Shown here in pieces: positions 24,610 through 32,785 of a DNA stretch of 34,873 nucleotides. The stretch lies in the NCBI GenBank assembly GCA_964554795.1, contig CAZKQB010000036.1, positions 1 to 34,873 of the forward strand, read 5' to 3'. Under the pieces are notes generated by a model that did no database searches, was not told the origin of the DNA, and worked only from the letters and a program-made list of their open reading frames with translations. Made by a program: the position numbers and the translations under genes. This DNA comes from SFHK01 sp964554795. GTDB lineage: Bacteria > Bacillota > Clostridia > Christensenellales > Aristaeellaceae. How positions within the stretch are numbered: position 1 is the first letter of the stretch; every line of letters begins with the position of its first letter.

Positions 24610-25497
24610 TTACTTGGAAGAGGCGTTTGTTTTTCCGGCGGAAAGCCGCCTTCCTGCGCTGCCCTTTTTCGCGCCGGTGACGGCGAGGCCAACGAGGCGG
24701 GCAAGGTCGTCCGACGGCTTATCCCGACCGGAGGCGCGGCTGCCGGAGGAGCGGGGCTTGTTTTTGAAATCCCAGTTTTCCTGATCCTGCTCGTCCTTCA
24801 GCTTCTGGTAGTAGTACTTCAGAGCCGCCTCGTAGTCGCTCACGTCGTCGCGGTAGCGCTGATAGGCGGTATTGTCGGCGTCGGTCAGCGTCTTTAATGC
24901 ATCGGACAGGCGTTTTCCCTCCGTCTCATAGGCCGACAGCGCCAGCTGATACAGCTCCGGCAGGCTGTCCGCCATCTGCGCGAGCGTGTTCTGATAGGCC
25001 TGCTGTCCGGCCGCCTCGGCGAAGCTGTTGTCGTATCCGCCGGACAGCCCGGCCGCCGTGCCGCGCGCGTCGTTCATGGCGCGGCGGCCGAGATAGGCGT
25101 ATTCGTCGCGCTGACGCTTATACAATTCGTCGTCGGCAGGATCGTAGGAAAAGCTCTCGCGCCCCAGAATCTGATCCGTCAGCCTGCGCACCTGCTCGTC
25201 GTAAGCGCCTGCATACCCAGCCGGACGGTTGCTCTCAAGGTATCCCGCCTTTTCCCGCGTGCCTGCGTCGTCCGGCAGTGCTCGCGCCGGGTTCGAGGCC
25301 AGCTTTGCCCACGTGCTCGCGCCTACCTCGCCGTCCGCCGTCAGAAGATGGTCGCTCTGGTATCGCTTCACCGCATCGTCGGTCGCCTCATCAAACACGT
25401 CGTCATCCTTCACCGTGTACCCCGCGCTGTTCAGAAGCCGCTTCAGCGCGCGTACCTCTTCTCCCTTTGCCCCGTTCTTCAGCGTCGCATATCCCAT
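24610..25497 (-). CDS. Phage protein with peptidoglycan-binding domain
   Basis: A 295-residue protein. Residues about 7-65 are a PG_binding_1 domain (LKNGAKGEEVRALKRLLNSAGY, DVFDEATDDAVKRYQSDHLL, DGEVGASTWAKL). The rest is Ala/Tyr/Gln-rich and helical (DPADDELYKRQRDEYAYLGRRA, LSGGYDNSFAEAAGQQAYQ, MADSLPELYQLALSAYE), a pattern I associate with late-gene proteins of gut Clostridia phages. The C-terminus is basic and Ser-rich. Last gene of the phage cassette; AAGGAGG precedes the start. Role may be attachment of the particle or a wall-binding structural part; inferred. Confidence 0.72.
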   Translation of the reverse strand: MGYATLKNGAKGEEVRALKRLLNSAGYTVKDDDVFDEATDDAVKRYQSDHLLTADGEVGASTWAKLASNPARALPDDAGTREKAGYLESNRPAGYAGAYDEQVRRLTDQILGRESFSYDPADDELYKRQRDEYAYLGRRAMNDARGTAAGLSGGYDNSFAEAAGQQAYQNTLAQMADSLPELYQLALSAYETEGKRLSDALKTLTDADNTAYQRYRDDVSDYEAALKYYYQKLKDEQDQENWDFKNKPRSSGSRASGRDKPSDDLARLVGLAVTGAKKGSAGRRLSAGKTNASSK

Positions 25498-25813
25498 AAT
25501 CAGCCCTCCTTACAATGCAGTTTTGTGCTTCCCGTACATCGCCTGCCGTTCGGACAGACCCCATACGCCCTCGCATCGCTGTCACCGGAACATCCCCGCC
25601 GCAGACAGTCGTGCCGCACGCATTTTTTTGCCGCGATATGTCGTTTCCGACCCTCGCAGCCTGAACCGCGCGCGGGGGATGCAGGCTCAAACGTTGCGCG
25701 CCTTCCCGTAGTCGCATCCGCTCCCAAGTCAACGCGGCAGAATGCGTACCTTCTGCGCCGCGATACGCCGTTTCTGGCCCTCGCAGCCTGAACTGCGCGC
25801 GGGGGATGCAGGC
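25498..25813 (-). other. Intergenic region between endolysin and the PG-binding gene
   Basis: A 316-bp stretch with no gene I can support, and no hydrophobic frame that could be a holin. Its right part is a diverged duplication of the endolysin 3' end (see 25621-25840); the left part is unremarkable. Confidence 0.5.
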
Positions 25814-25840
25814 TCAGGCGTCGCTTGTCTTCACGTAGTT
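25621..25840 (-). repeat. 127-bp-spaced duplication of the endolysin 3' end
   Basis: CCGCGATATG at 25631 and CCGCGATACG at 25758 begin two copies about 80 bp long. Both contain CTCGCAGCCTGAAC, GCGCGCGGGGGATGCAGGCTC and a CACGTAGT/CCCGTAGT stretch. In the functional copy this covers the last codons and stop of the endolysin plus an AGCCTG/CAGGCT hairpin right after the stop; the other copy lies downstream and still reads DYGKARNV-stop in one frame. Confidence 0.75.
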
Positions 25841-26539
25841 GCTTTTAATCCACAGGCATCGTCCGTCGCGGATAATGGGCGTCCAGCCGTCGGGTACGGC
25901 GGGAACAAGGCGGGTGCCCTTTTTTACCGTCTCCGCGATGGAATATGCCGTGCCGGGGCCCTCGCGCAGGCGAACGCTGGAGCCGGTCACAGTAAGCGAC
26001 GCGCCCGCGTCTGCGTCCTCGTAGTTAAAATAGCGGTCCATCCAGCCCCACCAGCCGGGTTTGCGTGCGTGCAGCCGCGTTTTTACCACACCGTACATCA
26101 CGCCGCGCGCCTCCACCATGTGCCAGTCGCCCTCGGGCTTTGCCTCGTCCACCGGGCGCGTGAGGAAGGCCACGTGCGTGATTTTTGCGGCGCTCGAGCC
26201 CCAGAATACCGCCGCGCCCGGCACGCGCTTTTCTGCCGGGATGAGCCCGCGCCCCTTCGTGCCACACCATGCGGCGTAGTTGTCCCGTGCACGCACGTTG
26301 ATGTGCTTCCCGGTTCTGTCGGCGTAATAGCCCTCGGCCAGCCCGTTGCAATCCCACACGCGCTCAGCGTGTGCGCGCCAGTACAGCGCCTTCTCGTACT
26401 GTCTTCCGCTGTACTGCGAAAACCACCGGCTCGAAAGCCGCGCAGGCGCCTGTCCGGTCGCGCCCATGATGTAGCCGTCCTTCTTTTCCGCGCGTTCCTC
26501 AAGGAACGCGGCAAACGCCGCCGCATCCGGCCCTACCAT
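25814..26539 (-). CDS. NlpC/P60-type phage endolysin with SH3 domain
   Basis: A 241-residue cell-wall hydrolase. The N-terminal helix and GYIMGATGQ strand lead to the NlpC/P60 catalytic Cys in VWDCNGLAEGYY (Cys64) and His in KITHVAFL (His122). A bacterial SH3 domain (about 178-238; TVTGSSVRLREGPGTAYSIAETVKKGTRL) probably binds the wall. It would cut peptidoglycan peptide stems during lysis. ATG 26539 overlaps the stop of the upstream repeat frame, with AGGAGGGC as ribosome binding site. The first 30 or so residues are copied many times in that upstream frame. Confidence 0.88.
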   Translation of the reverse strand: MVGPDAAAFAAFLEERAEKKDGYIMGATGQAPARLSSRWFSQYSGRQYEKALYWRAHAERVWDCNGLAEGYYADRTGKHINVRARDNYAAWCGTKGRGLIPAEKRVPGAAVFWGSSAAKITHVAFLTRPVDEAKPEGDWHMVEARGVMYGVVKTRLHARKPGWWGWMDRYFNYEDADAGASLTVTGSSVRLREGPGTAYSIAETVKKGTRLVPAVPDGWTPIIRDGRCLWIKSNYVKTSDA

Positions 26540-27542
26540 ATGCCCTCCTGCCCGGTCGCGCCCATGATGCAGCCGTCCTTCTTTTCCGCGCGCGCCTCAA
26601 ACAACGATAATGCGTTCGCGCTCGTCCTCCGCGCACTTGTACCTATAGCAGAAGCGTTCGCCGCGCACGCCTCAGGAAGCGGGAATGCGTTTGCACGCGC
26701 CTCTCGCGCAATCGCTTTTACGCCAGAATCGCTCCTGTTTTCCGCGCGAACCTCGAAAGACGGGCGCGCCGCCGCGTTCGGGTTCCGCGCACTTGTGCCT
26801 ATAGCAGAAGCGTTCGCCGCGCATGCCTCAGGAAGCGGGAATGCGATTGCGCGCGCCTCTCGCGCAATCGCGTTTACGCCGGAATCGCTCCTGTTATCCG
26901 CGCGAACCTCGAAAAACGGGCGCGCCGCCGCGCTCGGCCTCCGCGCAGTTGCGCCTATAGCAGAAGCGTTTGCCGCGCACGCCTCAGGAAGCGGGAATGC
27001 GTTTGCGCGCGCCTCTCGCGCAATTGNNNNNNNNNNNNNNNNNNNNNNNNNNNNNNNNNNNNNNNNNNNNNNNNNNNNNNNNNNNNNNNNNNNNNNNNNN
27101 NNNNNNNNNNNNNNNNNNNNNNNNNNGCCGCGCACGCCTCAGGAAGCGGGAATGCGTTTGCGCGCGCCTCTCGCGCAATTGCTTTTACGCCGGAATCGCT
27201 CCTATTTTTCGCGCGAACCTCGAAAAACGGGCGCGCTGCCGCGTTCGGCCTCCGCGCACTTGTACCTATAGCAGAAGCGTTCGCCGCGCACGCCTCAGGA
27301 AGCGGGAATGCGTTTGCACGCGCCTCTCGCGCAATTGCTTTTACGCCAGAATCGTGCCTATTTTTCGCGCGAACCTCGAAAGACGGGCGCGCCGCCGCGT
27401 TCATGACGAAATCGTTTGTATTTGCCGTGTGCGCTTCCGAGAATGCGGCGAACGCGTTCGTCTTCGTCCTTCGTACAGCCGCGCCCATAACGGAATCATC
27501 TGCATTCGCCGCGAACGGGCGCGCCACCGCTGCCCTTCTCAT
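26533..27542 (-). CDS. Repeat protein built from copies of the endolysin N-terminus (contains gap)
   Basis: The frame starts at ATG 27542, overlapping the upstream stop (ATGA) behind AGGAGGGC. It ends at TAG 26535-26533, overlapping the endolysin ATG. It consists of 26-residue units alternating AFPLPEACAANASAIGTSAR and FFEVRAENRSDSGVKAIARE, so 52 residues per full period. The last unit reads LFEARAEKKDGCIMGATGQ, nearly the endolysin's FLEERAEKKDGYIMGATGQ. Many copy differences are third-base changes. The 100-N gap breaks the frame by one base only because its length is a placeholder. Whether a stable protein is made is unknown; it could also be an expanded translated spacer. Confidence 0.55.
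26559..27530 (-). repeat. 78/156-bp tandem array upstream of the endolysin
   Basis: The marker CCTATAGCA occurs at 26642, 26798 and 26954, exactly 156 bp apart, and at 27265 beyond the gap. Each 156-bp unit is two diverged 78-bp halves. The unit next to the endolysin shares about 40 nearly identical bases with the gene's 5' end (26461 and 26559, 98 bp apart, which is 78 plus about 20 bases carrying the start codon and ribosome site). Confidence 0.88.
27027..27126. other. Assembly gap (100 N) inside the endolysin array
   Basis: Exactly 100 N between identical repeat units, so copy number is unresolved here. Confidence 0.95.
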
Positions 27543-28084
27543 ATGCCCTCCTGCGCCCGATAGGCGCACGCCAGCGATATAAATGCGGTGACAGGCATTT
27601 CCCCGCCGGAGTCGTTGCGCAGGCGGATGATGCCGTTTTTCTGCACGGTCAGGCGCACGAGTCCCTCGTCGGTGGGCACGGCCAACGCCATTCGAACCGG
27701 CGGCCGATAGATTTCGTCCACCTGCCCGATGTCCAGCACCTTTCGGTCGGCCAGCGCCTTGTTCAGCTTCACCGCGCCGCGCAGGTATACCGCGCCGTGC
27801 GCCCGGCCGATCATCGGCGCGTCATCGTCGCTCCACGGCGTAACGCCCGTGAGCGTCAATGGAACCCACACAAGCGGAGCCTCCAGATCCTTCACGCGCG
27901 TTTTCAGAGCCTTTATTTCGCCCAGGCTTGCCGACAGGAAGCCCTCGGAAAAGTTGTCCTCGTCCAGATGGGAAAACAGGTACCGCAGCTGCTCGTTCAG
28001 CTGATACAGCCACGAATGAATTTGCTTGAGCGTCTTGCTCGGGTTGTTTTCGCGGTATTCCGGCAGTCGAAGCTGCATCATCAT
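27539..28084 (-). CDS. Phage tail-region structural protein
   Basis: A 181-residue protein. The start RLPEYRENNPSKTLKQIHSW, then LYQLNEQLRYLFSHLDEDNFSEGF, is a pattern I associate with late operons of gut Clostridia phages, followed by a short coiled-coil stretch (LGEIKALKTRVKDLE) and a beta-rich C-terminal half (GAVYLRGAVKL, RLTVQKNGIIRLRND). A tail fibre- or baseplate-like role is likely but inferred. It overlaps the preceding gene's stop by four bases and hands over to the repeat frame through an ATGA overlap. Confidence 0.7.
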   Translation of the reverse strand: MMMQLRLPEYRENNPSKTLKQIHSWLYQLNEQLRYLFSHLDEDNFSEGFLSASLGEIKALKTRVKDLEAPLVWVPLTLTGVTPWSDDDAPMIGRAHGAVYLRGAVKLNKALADRKVLDIGQVDEIYRPPVRMALAVPTDEGLVRLTVQKNGIIRLRNDSGGEMPVTAFISLACAYRAQEGI

Positions 28085-29688
28085 ACATCACTCCCCGCTT
28101 CATAGCTTTCCGACAGCGCGGTAATCGCGCATGCGCCCGTGCCCTCGATTTTCAGATAAAAGGAAGAGCTTCGTCCCGGCGGCGCGGGCATGGATACGGT
28201 TTTTTCCGCGCAGGCAGCGCTCGTCTGATACAAAAGCCGCCATGCATCGTCCGTTTCCAGCCGCGCCCACACCTTAAGCAGTCCGCTCGTAAGCCGGTAG
28301 CGCAGGTTGATGCGCGTCAGAAGCTGTCTTTGCGGCATGCCCAGAGATACCGGTCCCGTCTCGGCGCTCCATGCAAAGCCGGTTTCCTCCAGGCACAGCC
28401 GCGTCGCAACGACCTTCGTCGGGTCATACCAGAGCCCGCTTCCCTTAATTGTATAGACCGAGTCGTTTTCGCAGGCGAAATACAGGTCGCTGCCCGTGCC
28501 GGCAAAGAAGCGCACCGGCGAGGACGTTTCCTTCTGCCAGACGCCGTTTTGCGTGTCGTAGACCCACAGCGCATGCGTGTTTGCGGGTTGCTCGTACATG
28601 GAAACGTAGTAGCGCCCGTCCAGTGCCCCGGCGCGCGCGCCGGAAAACCGCACCTCTCCCAGCGCCCGAGAGATGCAAACCGGCGTCGCGCCGTCATAGG
28701 CGTAGATACCGTTCACACCCTTGTAAAACAGCGTGCTGTCCGAAAACGCCAGCGATTGCGCGCTGCCCCTTTCCACGCCCGGCATCTGCGACGATACCAG
28801 CTGAAAGTTTGCGGGCTTGGAGCCGAACAGCTTGATGATCTCCTCCTCCTTAAACAGCATCACGCTGCCTAGGTACGCGCTTATGCCGGTAAACGCGCCC
28901 GGCGACGGCACGACGGCGGCATAAGAATCGGTGGAAATGCCCTCAAATGCGTTTCAGTTTGTCGGGTCGCCCAGTTTGCACGCGTACACTGCGTGCGCCG
29001 CATTGGATACGCCCCACACACGATTACCGTAGGAGCAGATGAAGTCGAGCGCCGGCGCCTCGCGCGAAAGGGTCACGCTGCCCTGCGCCGTTTCTCCTTC
29101 CCCGGCCTGCGCCAGAATTACCACGAAGTCGTCCGAAACCGTTTGCAGAATAAACGTGCCGCACAATTCCTCCGAGGCAAACCCGGAAATCGTTACCGCA
29201 TCGCCCGCTCGAAAGCCTGCGCCGATGCCCGTTGCGGAGAGCCTTGTGTAGCTCGTTGCGGTAGCCTCGCTCCCGTCGGCATGCGAAGCGCTCGCCGCCG
29301 CGCCCGTCACCGTCACAAGGTTGTCAAGGGCGGTCAGCGAAAGCGTCTGCGTGTTCAAAAGCTTTTTGTCCGGGTAGATGACCACGCTTGCGCCCATGGA
29401 GGCAAACTGCTTTTCGCCTGCCGTCAGCGTGCCTGCCTCGTCGTCGCCCCAGTACAGCGTCGTGCCGTCCAGCCACAGCATGCGGTCGTGGCTGTACATG
29501 GCGGTAAGCTCTGCGCAGTCGTTGATCACCTGGCGCTTCGCCCGCGTGGACAGCGCCGGATACTGGCCGGAGGTCAGGTTTACGGCGTCTGCAAGGTATC
29601 CCTCCGGCGCGCGCCCGGCCCGCCAGATGCCCTTGAATGCGTTCACCGTGTGCGTTTTTATGCGCGCTCGTGCAAGAATCGGCTGCAT
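28081..29688 (-). pseudogene. Phage tail/stabilisation-like protein split by an in-frame TGA
   Basis: A 535-codon gene interrupted at codon 245 (TGA 28956-28954). The upstream half starts at ATG 29688 behind GGGGGAGG and ends KLGDPTN; the reading continues in the same frame as NAFEGISTDSYAAVV and on to 28081. In related phage proteins I would expect Trp at this spot (DPTNWN...), and TGG to TGA is one base change. The downstream half has propeller-like blocks (FYKGVNGIYAYDGATPVCISRALG, ALWVYDTQNGVWQKE). Other genes of this phage end in TGA before a proper ribosome site, so TGA is a stop here. Could be a real mutation, a sequencing error or readthrough. Confidence 0.75.
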
Positions 29689-29701
29689 GCGTCCGCCTCC
29701 C

Positions 29702-30076
29702 CTACACGCCGCGCACGCGCCCGAGTTCCCGGATCGGATACGTGCGGTTGATGAAATTGGCGTAGTTCATCCACGCCGTGTTGAACATGACTGCGGAATT
29801 GTTGAACCGCGTGGTCTCGCCGCTCGTATAATCGATGCGCATGAACAGCCAGTAGGTATACAGATACTCGTACGGCGCCTCCGCCGTGAGCGTTCTTGCC
29901 GCGTCGGTCTGCCAGTGATAGTCTGGCGGCGTGCCGGGGCTCACGCCCTCGCGCCCGGAGAGAAGCTCGTTTCGGATTCTTCCGTCCAGCTCGCTCAGCC
30001 AGCGCGTCTTTTCCTCCTTTGTATACATATTCGGCCGCATCTCATCTGCGATTTCAATGGCCTGCGTGATGGTCAT
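29702..30076 (-). CDS. Phage head-tail connector-like protein
   Basis: A 124-residue, largely helical protein (MTITQAIEIADEMRPNMYTKEEKTRW; LTAEAPYEYLYTYWLFMRIDY; NNSAVMFNTAWMNYANFINRTYP). Size and position after the capsid gene fit a head-completion or connector protein. ATG 30076 follows AGGAGGG. The function is inferred from position. Confidence 0.65.
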   Translation of the reverse strand: MTITQAIEIADEMRPNMYTKEEKTRWLSELDGRIRNELLSGREGVSPGTPPDYHWQTDAARTLTAEAPYEYLYTYWLFMRIDYTSGETTRFNNSAVMFNTAWMNYANFINRTYPIRELGRVRGV

Positions 30077-30093
30077 ATAGCCCTCCTGTCTTT

Positions 30094-30133
30094 GCCTGCG
30101 GGGCCGGAGGAACGCGCCCCCGACCCCGCAGGC
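30094..30133. repeat. 10-bp palindrome after a phage gene stop
   Basis: GCCTGCGGGG (30094-30103) and CCCCGCAGGC (30124-30133), perfect, in the 64-bp gap following the stop of the 30141 gene. No T tract. Confidence 0.6.
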
Positions 30134-30140
30134 ATGCGGT

Positions 30141-30371
30141 CTACACCGCCTTGTTCAGCTTGTCCATGTAGCTTCGTTCCGCGCGCTCCATGCGTAGGGC
30201 GGCGTTCTCGTCCTCGCGCTGGCTGGACTCCAGCACCTCGGCGATGTAGTCCGGCACCGCCACGGTCACACCGCGCTGAATCAGATAGTTTTCGCCGTTC
30301 ACGGATACAAACACGTCCCCGGCGTAATTGCGGTTGTCCTTAAAAAGACGAATGTTTACAAGCCTCGGCAT
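30141..30371 (-). CDS. Small phage protein following the capsid gene
   Basis: A 76-residue protein (VNIRLFKDNRNYAGDVFVSV, NGENYLIQRGVTVAVPDYIAE, then a charged helix). I associate this form with small genes next to N4-gp56-type capsid genes; the exact role is unknown and it may decorate or complete the head. AAGGAGG lies upstream of ATG 30371, 18 bp after the capsid stop. Confidence 0.7.
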   Translation of the reverse strand: MPRLVNIRLFKDNRNYAGDVFVSVNGENYLIQRGVTVAVPDYIAEVLESSQREDENAALRMERAERSYMDKLNKAV

Positions 30372-30389
30372 GCCTCTTTTTCCTCCTTC

Positions 30390-31664
30390 TCAGTTTGCGG
30401 CGGCGTTCGGCGCGTAGGACGACGTGCTTTCGATGCGCACCATGTACGGCTCCACCAATCGCTTGGCGCACTTTGTCGCCTTCCAGCCAACCGAGGAGCG
30501 CTGGTTCAGCGGGTCGTCGCCGTAGCCCAGCTGCTTTACGATGTGCTCCAGACCGCCGTTCTCCAGCTCTGTTACCGCATAGGCGTGCGCGCCCAGTACG
30601 ATGGTGGCGAACACCGAAATGCCGTTCGCGCCGCCGCCCGCGGGATACACCGCGTCGTCGGCCTCGGGCGCGACGGACGGTGCGGCGGCAAGGAACAGCT
30701 TTTTGCCGCTCGTTTCCACGCCCTGAATCACCGCCTTCTGTCCCTTGACAAGCACCGTGCGCCCAACCAGCGCCTTTGCCGACGCATCGTCCAGCGTCTC
30801 CTTTACCGTGAGACTGTAGGAGGAGGTCTCGCCGTGCGTCGCCGAGGAATCGGACGCGCTGCCGCTGTACGAGGCTACGGTCAGGCTGTACGCACCCGCG
30901 GTCAGGCTTGCGCCGCGGAAGATCTTCGCCTCCGTGCTCTCCACAAACCGTACGCCCGCCAGCTTGTCGATTTCTCCGGCGTACAGGTTCTCGGGCGAGG
31001 CGTACTTGTGCGCGTCGATCCACTCCTGCGAGCGCATCAGGTCGTAGGCCACAAAGGGGTGAATGATCGCCACATACTGCTCGTCAATCGGCTCGGCGTT
31101 CATGCCCTTCAGCTGCGCCGCGGCACGAAAGATCAGGTCGCCGTCCAGTCGGCAGGTTTCGTCGATGGCGCTGCGCGAGGTGACAGGCGTGACCGTACCG
31201 CCTGCGTGGGACGGCGCGTAAATTACGTTCGTGCCGCCCGCCAGCACGTCGCGGGTGATGGAATCCAGCGTGCGTCCGGCCTGCGCGCCCAGAAGCCGCG
31301 TCGCCTGCAGCACGTTGTTGTCCACCGCGCTCATTTCCAGAAGGTCGGACATCTGAATCCAGTCGCCGTACTGCATCACGGTTTCCTGTACGCTGGAAAC
31401 GTTCAGGTCGTTGCCCGTGGGCGTTACGCCCTCGACGATCGGCGTGGTTGCCTTGGCCAGACTGTCGTACTTTCGGAACTCGATGGTTTTGCCGTTTCCG
31501 GCGGGAATGGGGTACTTGTCGGCAAACTGATCGTGCACCAGCCTGGGCTCGGCCAGGTCGATCAGACGTTTCTCGTAATAGGTTTTCATCTCTGCGGAAA
31601 GATCGTTTCCCGCAATCGCGCTTGCCGTGGTATTGGTCGCAAACAGCTGAAGCAACATGTGCAT
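30390..31664 (-). CDS. N4-gp56 family major capsid protein
   Basis: A 424-residue capsid protein. Family blocks include SAEMKTYYEKRLIDLAEPRLVHDQFADK, GKTIEFRKYDSLAKATTPIVEGVTP, VMQYGDWIQMSDLLEMSAVD, QAGRTLDSITRDVLAGGTNVIYA, YVAIIHPFVAYDLM and LNQRSSVGWKATKCAKRLVEPYMVRIEST. A region at about 280-330 (SLTVASYSGSASDSS) is variable. Start: three ATG codons lie at 31670, 31664 and 31658; 31664 gives the best six-base spacing from GGAAGG. The gene ends TGA and is followed at once by a ribosome binding site. Confidence 0.92.
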   Translation of the reverse strand: MHMLLQLFATNTTASAIAGNDLSAEMKTYYEKRLIDLAEPRLVHDQFADKYPIPAGNGKTIEFRKYDSLAKATTPIVEGVTPTGNDLNVSSVQETVMQYGDWIQMSDLLEMSAVDNNVLQATRLLGAQAGRTLDSITRDVLAGGTNVIYAPSHAGGTVTPVTSRSAIDETCRLDGDLIFRAAAQLKGMNAEPIDEQYVAIIHPFVAYDLMRSQEWIDAHKYASPENLYAGEIDKLAGVRFVESTEAKIFRGASLTAGAYSLTVASYSGSASDSSATHGETSSYSLTVKETLDDASAKALVGRTVLVKGQKAVIQGVETSGKKLFLAAAPSVAPEADDAVYPAGGGANGISVFATIVLGAHAYAVTELENGGLEHIVKQLGYGDDPLNQRSSVGWKATKCAKRLVEPYMVRIESTSSYAPNAAAN

Positions 31665-31680
31665 GCACATCCTTCCTTTC

Positions 31681-32355
31681 TCAGTCGAAAAACACCTTTT
31701 CTCCGCGCGCGCAGCGCTTTTCAATTTCCTCGCGCTGCTTTTTCGTCATGTCCTTCACGCGCATGGGCCCGATTCGCGTCGCGCTGCCCCCGCCCGCGCC
31801 GTTTTCCTCAGGACGGTTCAGCCGCGCGCGAATGTCGCCGATTGTCTTCTCCCGGGCGCGGCCGATGGCGTAGCGCAGGGCGTCCGCCACGAGCGCGTGC
31901 CCGTTTACGACCTCATACGCCGTTTTCACGTCCACCCCGGCGCGCAGAAGCGCCGTAAACCGACCGTTGCCAAGCATGGCCTGCAGGTCGAAGCCGGGGT
32001 AGATTTCCTTCGCCATCCGCGCGTCCAGCTGCCAGCGGCGCGCAAGATCGGCCGCCGCCCTCTCGCGGGGCTCCGCGCTTTCCCCGCCGTACCTCTTTTC
32101 AAGCAGCTGAAACAGCGGCTTCGCCCGCTCGGCCTGCGCCTCAAGTCGTTTCAGATCCCTGAACCGCCGGTCGATGATGCGCTGTACGCGCTCGTCAAAC
32201 TCGGCCTTGTATTTGCCGCGAATCAGGCCCTCAAACGCCACGCGCCGGGCCTCTGCCTCCGCATCCGTCTGCGCAGAGGCCGTTTCCGCCGGCACGCTCT
32301 CCGGCGCGCGCGTCTCCTCCGGCTCTGCGGGAGAGACCATCTGAGCTTCTTCCAT
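31681..32355 (-). CDS. Phage scaffold-like protein
   Basis: A 224-residue acidic then basic helical protein (SPAEPEETRAPESVPAE, then FEGLIRGKYKAEFDERVQRIIDRRFRDLKR, KRYGGESAEPRERAAADL). Directly ahead of the capsid gene and rich in coiled-coil-like helices, it fits a head scaffolding protein. GGGAGGG precedes ATG 32355; the longer frame to 32688 runs through a terminator and antisense to the ACP gene. First surviving gene of the prophage cassette. Confidence 0.72.
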   Translation of the reverse strand: MEEAQMVSPAEPEETRAPESVPAETASAQTDAEAEARRVAFEGLIRGKYKAEFDERVQRIIDRRFRDLKRLEAQAERAKPLFQLLEKRYGGESAEPRERAAADLARRWQLDARMAKEIYPGFDLQAMLGNGRFTALLRAGVDVKTAYEVVNGHALVADALRYAIGRAREKTIGDIRARLNRPEENGAGGGSATRIGPMRVKDMTKKQREEIEKRCARGEKVFFD

Positions 32356-32410
32356 CGGGAAGCCCTCCCTTCCTCGTCCGCGCGTGTGCACCGCGCGTAC
32401 GTGTATGGTA

Positions 32411-32432
32411 CAAAAAAGGCGGCCGAAGCCGC
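32411..32432 (-). terminator. Terminator at the head of the phage cassette
   Basis: Minus-strand GCGGC-TTCG-GCCGC followed by CTTTTTTG (stem 32432-32428 with 32423-32419). It lies about 56 bp before the scaffold start, with no promoter visible between. Confidence 0.82.
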
Positions 32433-32481
32433 TACACGCCCCGCGAATGTCAAAATTTTTCGTAAACGTTCGCGTGAAAAC

Positions 32482-32510
32482 AGGACAAACCTCTGCTGAA
32501 AGCGTATAAT
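32482..32510 (+). promoter_or_regulatory. Promoter of the ACP-esterase pair
   Basis: AGGACA (32482-32487), 17-bp spacer, TATAAT (32505-32510); the -35 is four of six to consensus. Confidence 0.65.
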
Positions 32511-32563
32511 AAAATGGGATGACACCAATGACGGCGTTTTCACGCCGCAGAAAGGATGACAAA

Positions 32564-32785
32564 ATGCTTGAGAAAATCATTCGCCTGCTGGGCGAATATA
32601 CCGACGTGCCCGCCGACCAGATCAGCATGAGCACCGATTTTGTGCTCGATCTGCACATCGACTCCGTGGATATGGTTGCCATGGTCATGACGCTGGAGGA
32701 CGAGTTCGGCGTTCAGATTCCGGATGAGAAGCTCGGCGACCTCCACACCGTCGGCGACGTCGTGCGCCTGCTGGAGGCCCTGTGA
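32564..32785 (+). CDS. Acyl carrier protein
   Basis: A 73-residue ACP. The phosphopantetheine serine is Ser34 in LDLHIDSVDMV, with the usual helix II (MVAMVMTLEDEFGVQIPDE) and helix IV (LHTVGDVVRLLEAL). DSVD replaces the more common DSLD/DSLS. It carries acyl chains for fatty-acid or other acyl synthesis. ATG 32564 follows AAAGGATG; the longer frame would start at the promoter. No other fatty-acid gene is adjacent, so it may be a dedicated or extra ACP. Confidence 0.9.
   Translation: MLEKIIRLLGEYTDVPADQISMSTDFVLDLHIDSVDMVAMVMTLEDEFGVQIPDEKLGDLHTVGDVVRLLEAL

Noticed and set aside
25403..25732. A gene between endolysin and the PG-binding protein, such as a holin
   Set aside because: The frame has no hydrophobic segment, overlaps the next gene, and lies in duplicated endolysin 3' sequence.
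25742..27271. A 509-codon plus-strand frame across the endolysin and its array
   Set aside because: It is antisense to the NlpC/P60 endolysin, whose catalytic motifs are clear, and depends on the in-frame repeat and the gap. No ribosome site or homology was seen.
28081..29688. TGA read as tryptophan throughout the phage
   Set aside because: The capsid, the tail gene at 27539 and the endolysin all end in TGA at sensible points, most followed by a ribosome site, so TGA works as a stop in this cassette.
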